NCBI GenBank assembly: GCA_029974875.1
Contig: JARKQP010000153.1
Location: 1-9,277, forward strand
Direction: 5' to 3'
Length of the DNA stretch: 9,277 nt
From: Mobilitalea sp.
GTDB lineage: Bacteria; Bacillota_A; Clostridia; Lachnospirales; Lachnospiraceae
Shown: piece by piece, positions 1 to 6,337 of the stretch
How the letters are laid out: every line of letters begins with the position of its first letter
Numbering within the stretch: the first letter of the stretch is position 1
Program-made: the position numbers and the translations under genes
The notes under the pieces: generated by a model
What the model was told of the DNA's origin: nothing
Seen by the model: the letters and a program-made list of their open reading frames with translations, nothing else
The model's database searches: none

Positions 1-19
1 CTTTTTTTCTCATATAGCT

Positions 20-928
20 TTATTTTCCAATTTTCGCCTTTCTCTTCTGCTCCAGCAGCACCCCCAGCGCCCCCAGCAGGACAATCACCATGCCCATATA
101 CTGGTTTGATACCATGGTTTCACCAAATAGCAGGAAGCTCATGACCGTTGCCACAATCGGCATCAGCAGCAGGAATACCTTCACAATCCAAACCGGAAAC
201 CTCCTAAGATTATAATAATAAACAACATATACCAGTGTCTGCCCAAGCCCGGCGAACACCACCGCCAGCGCCGTACCCGTATTCTTCCAGACCTCAACCA
301 GCTGGCCCGTCGTTCCCATTACCACAGATGAAGTAATAAACAGGATCATGGTAATGAAATTATTATAAAATGCAACTACATTATCCGGGGTTGGTGACTT
401 CTTATCCAGCTGTACACTTTTGATGATAAATGCGTTAATGGAAACAAACAAGGCACTTAGGATGAAAAATATATCTCCCCGGCCGCCGAATTTAAATTCC
501 GTAACCTTCACACCCAGAACCATCAGAACACCAAAAAACATGATGACTGAGTACAGCCAGTCCTTTTTCGTAAACCTTTCTTTATATATAATAACAGAAA
601 TTATATTCACAAAGATAATATCACATTTCAGTAATGCCGTTCCGCTGCCGGCCGGCGATAACGAAAGCCCTATAAATGCGGTCACATCCAGGAGAAATCC
701 CATCAGTCCTATCAGGAGCAGCCGTTTTATGACTCCCTTTGTCCGAAGCAGCTTCGGGAGCTCTCCTTTTTTCCACATAATAATGCCCAGCAAAATCATT
801 GTTATAAAACGAATGATAACACCTACCGAGAACACCGACAGCCCTTCAACCGCCTTATGGCTGGCAACATAATAGCAGCCCCAGATAAAAGCTAAAAGCA
901 GCAACGGTGCCGTTTGCTTTATTTTCAT
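20..928 (-). CDS. DMT-superfamily permease, two EamA domains
   Basis: A 302-residue inner-membrane protein with about ten hydrophobic helices, roughly at 6-24, 31-52, 69-90, 94-115, 124-141, 152-170, 185-206, 218-238, 246-267 and 276-293. It has the internal duplication typical of EamA transporters. Each half ends in the family pattern: YKERFTKKDW then a glycine-rich helix, and FGETMVSNQYMG then VLLGALGVLL. The tail KRKAKIGK is basic and likely cytoplasmic. No signal peptide is needed. The ATG is preceded by GGAGG seven bases upstream, with a 39-base gap after the long transaldolase, so it is probably the last gene of the operon in view. It is the only transporter seen and could export the end product or import the substrate. 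EamA families carry very diverse small metabolites, so the cargo cannot be read from sequence. Confidence 0.88.
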   Translation of the reverse strand: MKIKQTAPLLLLAFIWGCYYVASHKAVEGLSVFSVGVIIRFITMILLGIIMWKKGELPKLLRTKGVIKRLLLIGLMGFLLDVTAFIGLSLSPAGSGTALLKCDIIFVNIISVIIYKERFTKKDWLYSVIMFFGVLMVLGVKVTEFKFGGRGDIFFILSALFVSINAFIIKSVQLDKKSPTPDNVVAFYNNFITMILFITSSVVMGTTGQLVEVWKNTGTALAVVFAGLGQTLVYVVYYYNLRRFPVWIVKVFLLLMPIVATVMSFLLFGETMVSNQYMGMVIVLLGALGVLLEQKRKAKIGK

Positions 929-967
929 AGATATCCTCCAACGTTTTACCCATCCGCTCCCGCTAAA

Positions 968-2032
968 TCAGATCATCAGGCTGCGTATCAGCCTGCACAG
1001 GTCATCATATCCGGCAATAAAGGTTGCAAGAGTGCTCCTGAAGCTTCCATAGGTTACGAATTCACTTTCCTTCATGCCATCCTCCTCAAAGGATTTATGG
1101 AACTCCGAAATTTTATTTAGCCCGGCCATATATTCCGCCTTCACCGGTTCCCCGATACGGCTTTTTACTTCCACATCGCAGGCATTTATTTTCTTATACC
1201 AGCCATAGTTAATTGTCTGTGCCAAATCACCGCCGACCAGCTCTGACCAGTGATAATGATTGCGGTTTGCAGCAGACAATAATCTTGTCCGGTATCCCCT
1301 TTCCTTGTAAATACGGTAGGCTTCCTTCATCACAGCTACCCCTGCCCACTCCAGGCACTCGGGATCGAGAACCATGCCGGTATCTGCTACATACTGCTTG
1401 AGCCAGTCATCCGTTCTGCCGAGCATAATCGTACAAACAGGAGCAAGTCTCCCGCAGTCCAGGCCCTCTGCTTCCCTTCTGGCAATACCACGCTCTACCG
1501 CCTCGGCAACAGCAATTGCCTGGGCCACGGTAAAGGATACCGTTGCATTGATGCTGATCCCAAGGTAGGTTGCCTCCTCCATAGCCTTAATGCCTGCTTC
1601 ACTTGCCGGCATCTTAACCTGCATATTTGCCCCCAGGCTGTCAATCCTCAATGCCTGTTCCACCATCTTTTCCGGGCTTCTATAATACTTGGCATTCGTC
1701 TGGACAGAAAGGCGGCCCTTTAAGCCATTGTACTTTTCAAAGATCGGCAATAATTTCTTAGACCGCAGGGCTCCGATTTCATAGATCAGTTCCCAGGTAA
1801 TCTCGTCCTCTGTAGCCTCCGGCAGCTCCTTCACAAGAGCCTTAATTCTTGGCTCCCAGATTGCCAGTTCCTTTTTTATCACTGCTTCCACAATAATCGG
1901 ATTGCTGGTTGCCCCCACAATCCCTCTTTGGAGTCCATATTCCAATTCCTCTTCGCCGCAGGAATCCATCCAGATGTCCGTCATCGGAAACCTCACTGCC
2001 GTCTCATGCAATTTTCCTAAAAATTCGCTCAT
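968..2032 (-). CDS. Long divergent transaldolase-family protein
   Basis: A 354-residue class I transaldolase-like enzyme. Residues seen: D23 (DIWMDS), N44 (TSNP), Schiff-base K140 in MQVKMP, T164 (INATVSFTVAQA), R206 in LGRTDDW, and R257 in AANRN. Against E. coli TalB, the acid/base Glu (E96) aligns with Q111 (SVQTN), which is FSA-like. F178 aligns with M203 and the phosphate serine S226 with A255, while both phosphate arginines are kept. There is an extra C-terminal tail of about 60 residues (about 290-354). The frame is open upstream to an ATG at 2149, but I chose the ATG at 2032: GGGAGG (2041-2046) lies eight bases ahead, and the longer start would run into the preceding gene and add a Cys/Arg-rich segment unlike the family. 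It follows a second transaldolase of another subfamily. Function beyond aldol transfer is not recognised. Confidence 0.85.
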   Translation of the reverse strand: MSEFLGKLHETAVRFPMTDIWMDSCGEEELEYGLQRGIVGATSNPIIVEAVIKKELAIWEPRIKALVKELPEATEDEITWELIYEIGALRSKKLLPIFEKYNGLKGRLSVQTNAKYYRSPEKMVEQALRIDSLGANMQVKMPASEAGIKAMEEATYLGISINATVSFTVAQAIAVAEAVERGIARREAEGLDCGRLAPVCTIMLGRTDDWLKQYVADTGMVLDPECLEWAGVAVMKEAYRIYKERGYRTRLLSAANRNHYHWSELVGGDLAQTINYGWYKKINACDVEVKSRIGEPVKAEYMAGLNKISEFHKSFEEDGMKESEFVTYGSFRSTLATFIAGYDDLCRLIRSLMI

Positions 2033-2040
2033 TATCCTTA

Positions 2041-2046
2041 CCTCCC
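2041..2046 (-). promoter_or_regulatory. Ribosome binding site deciding the start of the long transaldolase
   Basis: GGGAGG lies eight bases before ATG (2032). It argues against the longer open frame that begins at 2149. Confidence 0.7.
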
Positions 2047-2068
2047 ATTTTAAAGAGCATTCCCGGAA

Positions 2069-2108
2069 GCTTCCTTGTACGCATCCTTGCGTCCAATTTT
2101 CCGGAAGC
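2069..2108 (-). other. Intergenic hairpin between the two transaldolase genes
   Basis: The inner arms 2075-2083 and 2088-2096 pair at eight of nine positions around a four-base loop. The outer arms 2069-2074 and 2103-2108 (GCTTCC/GGAAGC) add six pairs with a bulge on one side. GGAAGCTTCC (2065-2074) and TTCCGGAA (2099-2106) are also self-complementary, so alternative folds exist. In the direction of transcription only a weak CTCTTT follows, so full termination is unlikely. A processing or attenuation element that lowers expression of the last two genes is plausible. Confidence 0.4.
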
Positions 2109-2124
2109 ACCCTAAACCGTTCCC

Positions 2125-2802
2125 TTATTCTGCGGCAGTACCGTCCCATGCATCACGGAAAATCTTCAGCCCATAGTTGGTAAAGGGATGCTCAAAGCTT
2201 TCCTGATAAACCGCCAGCCCACAGGTCACGATATCCGCTCCCATGGAAGCGAAGTCAACAATCTGCTTACCGTTGCGCACCGCAGCTACAATAATTTCCG
2301 TTTCGTATCCGGTTTTTTTATAGATATCAACAATATCACGGATATAGTCCGCACTGTCACCGCTATTCTCTTTCCAGCCGACAAAGGGAGAGACAAATTT
2401 TGCTCCTAATTTTGCTGCCGGGATTGCCTGGGAAGCAGAAAACACCAGTGTCACATTTGTACGGATTCCTATTTTTTCTAATTTTCTTGCCGCAATCAGG
2501 CCCTGCTCACAGCAGGGAACCTTAATAACGTAATTGGGCGAATAAGAAGAAACTTCTTTCGCGGCCTCTACGATCTCCTGCCACTTTTCCAAATGGGGGT
2601 TAATCTCAAAGGATACCGGGAACCGGTCCGTCCCTTCCAGCCCCTCTTCCTTAAGCCATCCGGCAATTTCCTTCACCACCGCCATAAAGGGTTTACCGCT
2701 CAATTTAATATGTCTTGGGTTCGTCGTAACTCCGTCAATACCATAATTTTCGTACGCATACTTTATTTCGTCCAACTTTGCACTGTCCAGAAAATATTTC
2801 AT
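2125..2802 (-). CDS. Short transaldolase / fructose-6-phosphate-aldolase-like enzyme, altered phosphate site
   Basis: A 225-residue class I (Schiff-base) lyase/transferase of the FSA/TalC group. K94 in YVIKVP is the Schiff-base lysine. D6 (FLDSA), N28 (VTTNP), E66 (VSFEINP) and the NVTLVFSASQA strand (116-126) complete the site. E66 and F140 are transaldolase-like, since FSA itself uses Gln and Tyr at these positions. That favours C3 transfer over release of free DHA. The phosphate site is unusual: SPFVGR is SPFVGW (W143, followed by K144), and the FSA serine at position 166 aligns to A174. TNPS is TNPR (R30), which may bring a new positive charge. Start: ATG with GGAGG (2809-2813) six bases upstream. 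The 115-base upstream spacer is the longest in the operon. The best guess is a transaldolase on a non-phosphorylated or sulfonated ketose; general family assignment is strong. Confidence 0.88.
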   Translation of the reverse strand: MKYFLDSAKLDEIKYAYENYGIDGVTTNPRHIKLSGKPFMAVVKEIAGWLKEEGLEGTDRFPVSFEINPHLEKWQEIVEAAKEVSSYSPNYVIKVPCCEQGLIAARKLEKIGIRTNVTLVFSASQAIPAAKLGAKFVSPFVGWKENSGDSADYIRDIVDIYKKTGYETEIIVAAVRNGKQIVDFASMGADIVTCGLAVYQESFEHPFTNYGLKIFRDAWDGTAAE

Positions 2803-2817
2803 AAGATTCCTCCATCT

Positions 2818-2832
2818 TGCCGTCTAACGGCA
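2818..2832 (-). other. Short hairpin just ahead of the short transaldolase's ribosome binding site
   Basis: TGCCGT and ACGGCA form a perfect six-base stem with a three-base loop, ending five bases before GGAGG (2809-2813). No U-run follows, so it is not a terminator. It could shield a processed mRNA end or tune translation of the transaldolases. Confidence 0.4.
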
Positions 2833-2846
2833 TTTTACCGCTTACA
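2833..2846 (-). promoter_or_regulatory. cre-like site (CcpA operator candidate)
   Basis: The minus strand reads TGTAAGCGGTAAAA. Against the degenerate Firmicute cre pattern TGNAANCGNTNNCA only the C near the end differs. The site lies between the isomerase and short transaldolase genes, inside the operon, where it could act only as a transcription roadblock or control an internal promoter that I cannot see. One match to a degenerate motif is weak evidence. Confidence 0.25.
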
Positions 2847-2922
2847 TGTCATTACATTTTCCTGTCACTCTATCTTCCTGTCACTCTATCTTCCTGTCTT
2901 TCTATTTTCCTGCCATTCTATT
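2843..2922 (-). repeat. 16-bp tandem repeat, about five units, at the isomerase stop codon
   Basis: On the plus strand the unit is TTCCTGTCACTCTATC. Two copies are identical (2859-2874, 2875-2890), two are close (2891-2906, 2907-2922), and a degenerate fifth (2843-2858) matches at about ten positions. The array begins inside the isomerase's last codons: its TAG stop (2918-2920) is in register with the unit. In the mRNA sense the unit reads GATAGAGTGACAGGAA and contains an SD-like AGGAA, a GTG or ATG in most copies, and a TAG. It fills most of the spacer ahead of the short transaldolase. There are no unique spacers, so it is not CRISPR. Confidence 0.85.
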
Positions 2923-3397
2923 TCCCGTAAATTTCATCCTCAAGCCTTTTGACCTCAGTCCTGAACTTCTTAAGATTGTTAGCACGCCACTCTTCCAGGT
3001 TCTGCGTAAATTCCGTACCAAGAAAAGTATCTACCATTGCACAGCCAACTATCTCCCCGGTGATCCAACCGCCCATGGTCAAAACATTTGCATCGTTAAT
3101 TGCCCTCGCCTTTTCCGCCGCATATGTATTTTCGCACACAGCCGCATAAACGCCCTTGTATTTATTGGCTACGATGGCCATTCCCATTCCCGTCCCGCAA
3201 ATCAGGACAGCCCTCTCAAATTCTCCATCCGCAACTCTTTTGGCAACAGCGTCTGCAACCTCATAATAGGGCTTCGGCTCTTCCTCCCATAAAGTTCCTC
3301 CGTCAACAACCTCATACCCCGCTTCCGCCAAATGGAATTTTACCGCTTCCTTCAGCGCAAATCCTGATTTATCAGATCCAATAATAATACGCTCCAT
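2918..3397 (-). CDS. RpiB/LacAB-family isomerase with non-canonical active site
   Basis: A 159-residue cytoplasmic aldose-ketose isomerase of the RpiB/LacA/LacB fold. The catalytic core is kept: C67 in LICGTGMGMAIVANK (65-79), and NDANVL (101-106). Several residues that define ribose-5-phosphate isomerase are missing. GSDH near the N-terminus is GSDK (K10). The histidine of the HNDxNVL motif, which opens the furanose ring, is I100. The phosphate-binding GGRHxxR motif reads QNLEEWR (132-138), losing the first Arg while keeping R138. The usual DYP loop reads PKP (41-43). Ordinary Rpi or galactose-6-phosphate isomerase activity therefore looks unlikely, and LacA/LacB normally come as a pair. An open-chain substrate that cannot cyclise, such as a tetrose with C4 substituted, would not need the histidine. 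The ATG follows AAAGGA with a 15-base gap after the transketolase. The TAG stop lies in the 16-bp repeat array. Confidence 0.88.
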   Translation of the reverse strand: MERIIIGSDKSGFALKEAVKFHLAEAGYEVVDGGTLWEEEPKPYYEVADAVAKRVADGEFERAVLICGTGMGMAIVANKYKGVYAAVCENTYAAEKARAINDANVLTMGGWITGEIVGCAMVDTFLGTEFTQNLEEWRANNLKKFRTEVKRLEDEIYGK

Positions 3398-3412
3398 TGC
3401 TCTGTCCTTTCT

Positions 3413-4354
3413 TTACTTTTTCGAAATCACATTCCTGACCGCCGCAGCAATATCCGCCGCCTTTAAGCCATACTTTTCCTTTAGGAATTCCGTCAGGCCA
3501 ACTTCACCAAAATGATCCTTTACCCCCACCCGTTCCATTATGGTAGGGCAATTCTCACCCAGGCACTCTGCCACAGCGCTTCCAAGCCCGTTAATAACCG
3601 AGCCATTTTCCGCCGTGACCACAGCCCTTGTCTTTTTGGCACTCTGTATCACCAGCTCCTGGTCCAGGGGCTTTACCGTATGGATATTAATGACTTCCGC
3701 ATCAATCCCTTCTTCCTTTAAAAGCTCTGCCGCATCCAGGGCTTCCGCCGTCATAATACCGCTGGCAATTATGGTAGCGTCCTTCCCCTGCCTTAGTACG
3801 ATTCCTTTTCCTAGCTGGAATTCGCAGCCTTCTTCAAATATTTTTGCCGCATTTCTTCTTAACAGCCGGATATAGACCGGCCCATAGTGCTCCAGAATCT
3901 GCGGGAATGCTTTTTTTAACTGCTCCGAATCCGTCGGTTCGAAAATAACCATACCGGGGATATTCCTCATAATCCCCACGTCCTCCATGCTCATATGGGT
4001 TCCGCCATTTAATTCCGCAGTGACACCCGGATCACTTCCGACCATTTTCACATTAAGCCCTGCATATGCTACCGATAATGTCACCTGGTCACAGACGCGT
4101 CTGGTGGCAAAGGGTGTGAAGGTATGGGTAAAAGGTATTTTTCCCATGGCCGACATACCGGCCGCCACGCCGATCATATTCGCTTCCGCAACGCCCAGAT
4201 CCTCACATTTTTCAGGAAAAACCTCCCGGAACCTGAGTGTTCCCGCAGCCCTCATAAGGTCGGCCTCCACAATACAGATGCGGTCATCCCCCGCTGCATA
4301 TTCCATCAGCAGATCCACATAGGTTTCTCTTAACCAGCAATCCTCCAATACCAT
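3413..4354 (-). CDS. Transketolase, C-terminal (pyrimidine-binding) subunit, altered substrate pocket
   Basis: A 313-residue C-half that supplies the aminopyrimidine side of ThDP and most donor/acceptor contacts. The catalytic Glu is E57 (GVAEANMIGVAAG), followed by TPFATRRVCDQ (80-90) and a GTHMSMEDVGIMR block (118-130). Compared by eye with E. coli TktA, the four phosphate ligands R358, S385, H461 and R520 correspond here to R9, A36, D108 and R166, so two of four are changed (GSDPG instead of the usual GSHAG). The Asp that reads the acceptor hydroxyl in TktA (D469) is N116 (LNGG instead of the usual DGxT). The start is ATG directly after the N-half's TAA, with AAGGAGGTG about six bases upstream. 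Fifteen bases separate it from the isomerase gene. Transketolase identity is secure. The changed pocket suggests a sugar lacking the usual terminal phosphate. Confidence 0.92.
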   Translation of the reverse strand: MVLEDCWLRETYVDLLMEYAAGDDRICIVEADLMRAAGTLRFREVFPEKCEDLGVAEANMIGVAAGMSAMGKIPFTHTFTPFATRRVCDQVTLSVAYAGLNVKMVGSDPGVTAELNGGTHMSMEDVGIMRNIPGMVIFEPTDSEQLKKAFPQILEHYGPVYIRLLRRNAAKIFEEGCEFQLGKGIVLRQGKDATIIASGIMTAEALDAAELLKEEGIDAEVINIHTVKPLDQELVIQSAKKTRAVVTAENGSVINGLGSAVAECLGENCPTIMERVGVKDHFGEVGLTEFLKEKYGLKAADIAAAVRNVISKK

Positions 4355-5179
4355 TTAGAGCACCTCCTTATCCAGTAATTCAACGGATTTCTTCCAATCC
4401 GCTTCGCTGACAGGCATATTGTGGGAGGTCACCAGATTCTCGCAGAAATGACCGCCTTTGCCTTTAATTGTATTCAAAATAATCATGGATGCCCTTCCCT
4501 TAATCTTCTTTGCATTGTCAACCGCTTTTTGGATTGCATCCACATCATGCCCATCCACCGTCTGGACATGCCAGCCGAAGGCTTCCCACTTTTTATCAAG
4601 GGGCTCCAGGCCGTTAATCTCTTCAATATATCCGTCAATCTGCATCTTGTTATAGTCCGTAAATGCGATCAGGTTATCAAGCCTGCGGCTCCCTGCCGCC
4701 ATGGCAGCCTCCCAGATCTGGCCTTCCTGGCTCTCTCCATCCCCAATAACCGTATAGACATTAACCGGCAGCCGCTCCTTCTTTGCTACAATGGCCATGC
4801 CTACCGCTGCCGAAAATCCCTGTCCCAGCGACCCGGTCGACATGTCAATCCCATTGGTAAGCCTCATATCACAATGGCTTGGAAGATTGGTTCCCGGCTG
4901 GTTTAACGTATCCAGCTCCTCCAGCTTTAAAAACCCTTTTAATGCAAGGGCTGCATATAGCGCAGGACCCCCATGGCCTTTCGATAACACAAAACGGTCC
5001 CTGTCATATTTCTTAGAATCCTTAGGATCCACATTCATCACACTAAAATATAGGACCGAGAGTACCTCGCACAAGGATAACGCCCCACCGATATGGCCTA
5101 CACCAAGAGTCCCTATGGTCTTAAGCGTCAGCTTCCGGATCTCCCTGGCCTTCTCTTCTAATACCGAAACTTTCTCCAT
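4355..5179 (-). CDS. Transketolase, N-terminal (ThDP pyrophosphate-binding) subunit
   Basis: The N-half of a split transketolase, 274 residues from the chosen start. It binds the diphosphate end of ThDP and Mg2+, and needs the adjacent C-half to form the active site. Visible are GHIGGALS (28-35, catalytic-site H29), SKGHGGPALYAALA (66-79), the ThDP motif GDGESQEGQIWEAA (146-159) closing with DYNKMQIDG (175-183, Mg ligand N177), and TIKGKGG followed by SHN near the C-terminus. GTG (5182) and ATG (5179) are adjacent possible starts. I chose ATG because GGAAAGGG (5187-5194) lies seven bases from it but only four from the GTG. The TAA stop abuts the ATG of the C-half directly, and the C-half's ribosome binding site lies inside this gene's last codons, which supports equimolar coupled synthesis. 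Pyruvate dehydrogenase E1 alpha and DXS are unlikely, given the transketolase-type motifs and half-length size. Confidence 0.92.
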   Translation of the reverse strand: MEKVSVLEEKAREIRKLTLKTIGTLGVGHIGGALSLCEVLSVLYFSVMNVDPKDSKKYDRDRFVLSKGHGGPALYAALALKGFLKLEELDTLNQPGTNLPSHCDMRLTNGIDMSTGSLGQGFSAAVGMAIVAKKERLPVNVYTVIGDGESQEGQIWEAAMAAGSRRLDNLIAFTDYNKMQIDGYIEEINGLEPLDKKWEAFGWHVQTVDGHDVDAIQKAVDNAKKIKGRASMIILNTIKGKGGHFCENLVTSHNMPVSEADWKKSVELLDKEVL

Positions 5180-5186
5180 CACTTAT

Positions 5187-5194
5187 CCCTTTCC
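5187..5194 (-). promoter_or_regulatory. Ribosome binding site deciding the start of the transketolase N-half
   Basis: GGAAAGGG is seven bases from ATG (5179) and four from the adjacent GTG (5182), favouring the ATG. Its first base is the last-frame G of the iron ADH stop codon TAG (5194-5196). Confidence 0.55.
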
Positions 5195-6315
5195 TATAAA
5201 ATTGATTCCAGGAGGCTGTATACCGTATCCCGGTTCATCACTGCCGGTGTCAGCTGGATGATGGCTGCACTGAGGCCAACCTCCACGATGTGTTCCAGAT
5301 CCGGTTCCTTCACTCCCAACTCACTAAGGCGCACCGGCATTTTCATGCTGACCATAAGCGCCTCCACCGCATCGGCAAAGGCTTCTATGCTGCCATATCC
5401 GAGATACGCCGCCAAAAGCTCCATCTTTTCCTTTGCGCCCTGGGCGCTGGCACGGATAAAGGCCGGCAGCGTGACAGAGCATGCAATTCCATGGCTCGCA
5501 CCGAATTCTGTCGTCAGTGGAAAGCTGAGCGCATGGATTCCCGTCGTCCTTGTCTGGCTGAAGGCAATTCCGGCAAGCAGGCTGGATACCAGCATCGCTC
5601 CCCTCGCCTCCTTATGGTCCGGCTGCCCATATGCAGTTTTTATATTCTCCAGGATGCTTTTCATGGCACCCATTGCCAGCATGTCACAGATCGGCTGGCT
5701 GTTCTTATTCCAGTAAGCTTCGATCGCATGGCAGAAGGCATCCATGCCCGTTGATGCCGTAACCGGCGCCGGAAGCGTATAGGTCAGCTCAGGATCTATG
5801 ATGGCAACGTCTGCCCAAAACAGGTCATTTACCATGGGCATTTTGATTCCTGCCTTCTTATTCGTATACACCCCTACATTCGTAACCTCACTGCCTGTTC
5901 CTGCCGTCGTCGGGATGCAGATCAAGGAAGCCTTTCTCGCCGACAGCGTTCTTGACCCTCCGGCGTAATAGTCATAAATGCTTCCCTCGTTATCCACGAG
6001 GCAGGCTACGATTTTAGAAACATCCAGGGCACTTCCGCCGCCCAGTCCAATGACGCAGCCTGCTTTTATTTCCCGGGCTGCAGCCGCAGCCTTATCAACA
6101 CTTTCACAGGATGGGTTTGGCTCTATTTCATAAAAATATGCTACGTTTTTTCCGGCCAGACTCCTGCCTATTTCCTCAGCGACACCCGTCTTATATAAAA
6201 ACGGATCCGATATGATAAGAACATTGTCATCCTTAATGTAATCCGCCGCCTGCTTTGATGCACCGGCACTATAGCACACCTTCACCGGCATACAATAATG
6301 AAACGATTGGTTCAT
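5194..6315 (-). CDS. Iron-containing (group III) alcohol dehydrogenase, candidate aldehyde reductase
   Basis: A 373-residue member of the Fe-ADH family, probably an NAD(P)H-dependent reductase of a short aldehyde. It shows [12 protein letters not shown] (90-101) for cofactor phosphate binding, [11 protein letters not shown] (135-145), and all four metal ligands: D192 and H196 (DAFCH), H261 (GIHAL) and H275 (ASHG). The conserved second His of the HxxxHP motif is F265 here (HALSFPL). I associate the HA(L/I)S(F/Y)PLT form with phosphonoacetaldehyde and sulfoacetaldehyde reductases of this family; this is recall, not a search. The ATG has an AGGAG nine bases upstream and a 22-base gap after the kinase. 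The TAG stop overlaps the ribosome binding site of the transketolase N-half, so it sits tightly inside the operon. Reduction of the aldehyde left by transketolase or transaldolase cleavage would suit its place. The family is certain; the substrate is inferred. Confidence 0.85.
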   Translation of the reverse strand: MNQSFHYCMPVKVCYSAGASKQAADYIKDDNVLIISDPFLYKTGVAEEIGRSLAGKNVAYFYEIEPNPSCESVDKAAAAAREIKAGCVIGLGGGSALDVSKIVACLVDNEGSIYDYYAGGSRTLSARKASLICIPTTAGTGSEVTNVGVYTNKKAGIKMPMVNDLFWADVAIIDPELTYTLPAPVTASTGMDAFCHAIEAYWNKNSQPICDMLAMGAMKSILENIKTAYGQPDHKEARGAMLVSSLLAGIAFSQTRTTGIHALSFPLTTEFGASHGIACSVTLPAFIRASAQGAKEKMELLAAYLGYGSIEAFADAVEALMVSMKMPVRLSELGVKEPDLEHIVEVGLSAAIIQLTPAVMNRDTVYSLLESIL

Positions 6316-6337
6316 CCGCTTTCTCTCCTATCTATCT

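Noticed and set aside
1..19. Operon terminator at the left edge
   Set aside because: Only a plus-strand T-run (minus-strand A-run) is visible after the permease stop. A stem and U-run, if any, would lie outside the window.
2069..2108. Rho-independent terminator splitting the operon
   Set aside because: No U-run follows the stem in the direction of transcription, the stem is bulged, and the downstream gene has a strong ribosome binding site in the same orientation.
2033..2149. In-frame extension of the long transaldolase to an ATG at 2149
   Set aside because: It overlaps the end of the preceding gene, adds 39 Cys/Arg-rich residues unlike the family, and a good ribosome binding site (2041-2046) serves the ATG at 2032.
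2843..2922. CRISPR array
   Set aside because: The 16-bp units are directly adjacent, with no unique spacers and no cas genes.
2593..3292. Plus-strand open frames over the isomerase and spacer
   Set aside because: They have low-complexity or Cys/His/Pro-rich translations, no family motif, and lie opposite well-supported genes. The part over 2843-2922 is just the translated repeat.
2918..3397. Galactose-6-phosphate isomerase LacA or LacB
   Set aside because: Only one copy is present, no tagatose pathway genes accompany it, and the motif changes do not match Lac-type proteins, which keep the HN and GGRH motifs.
4355..5182. Pyruvate dehydrogenase E1 alpha, or DXS
   Set aside because: Motifs (GHIGGALS, SKGHGGPALYAAL) and the adjacent half-length C-subunit are those of a split transketolase. 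DXS is a single long chain.
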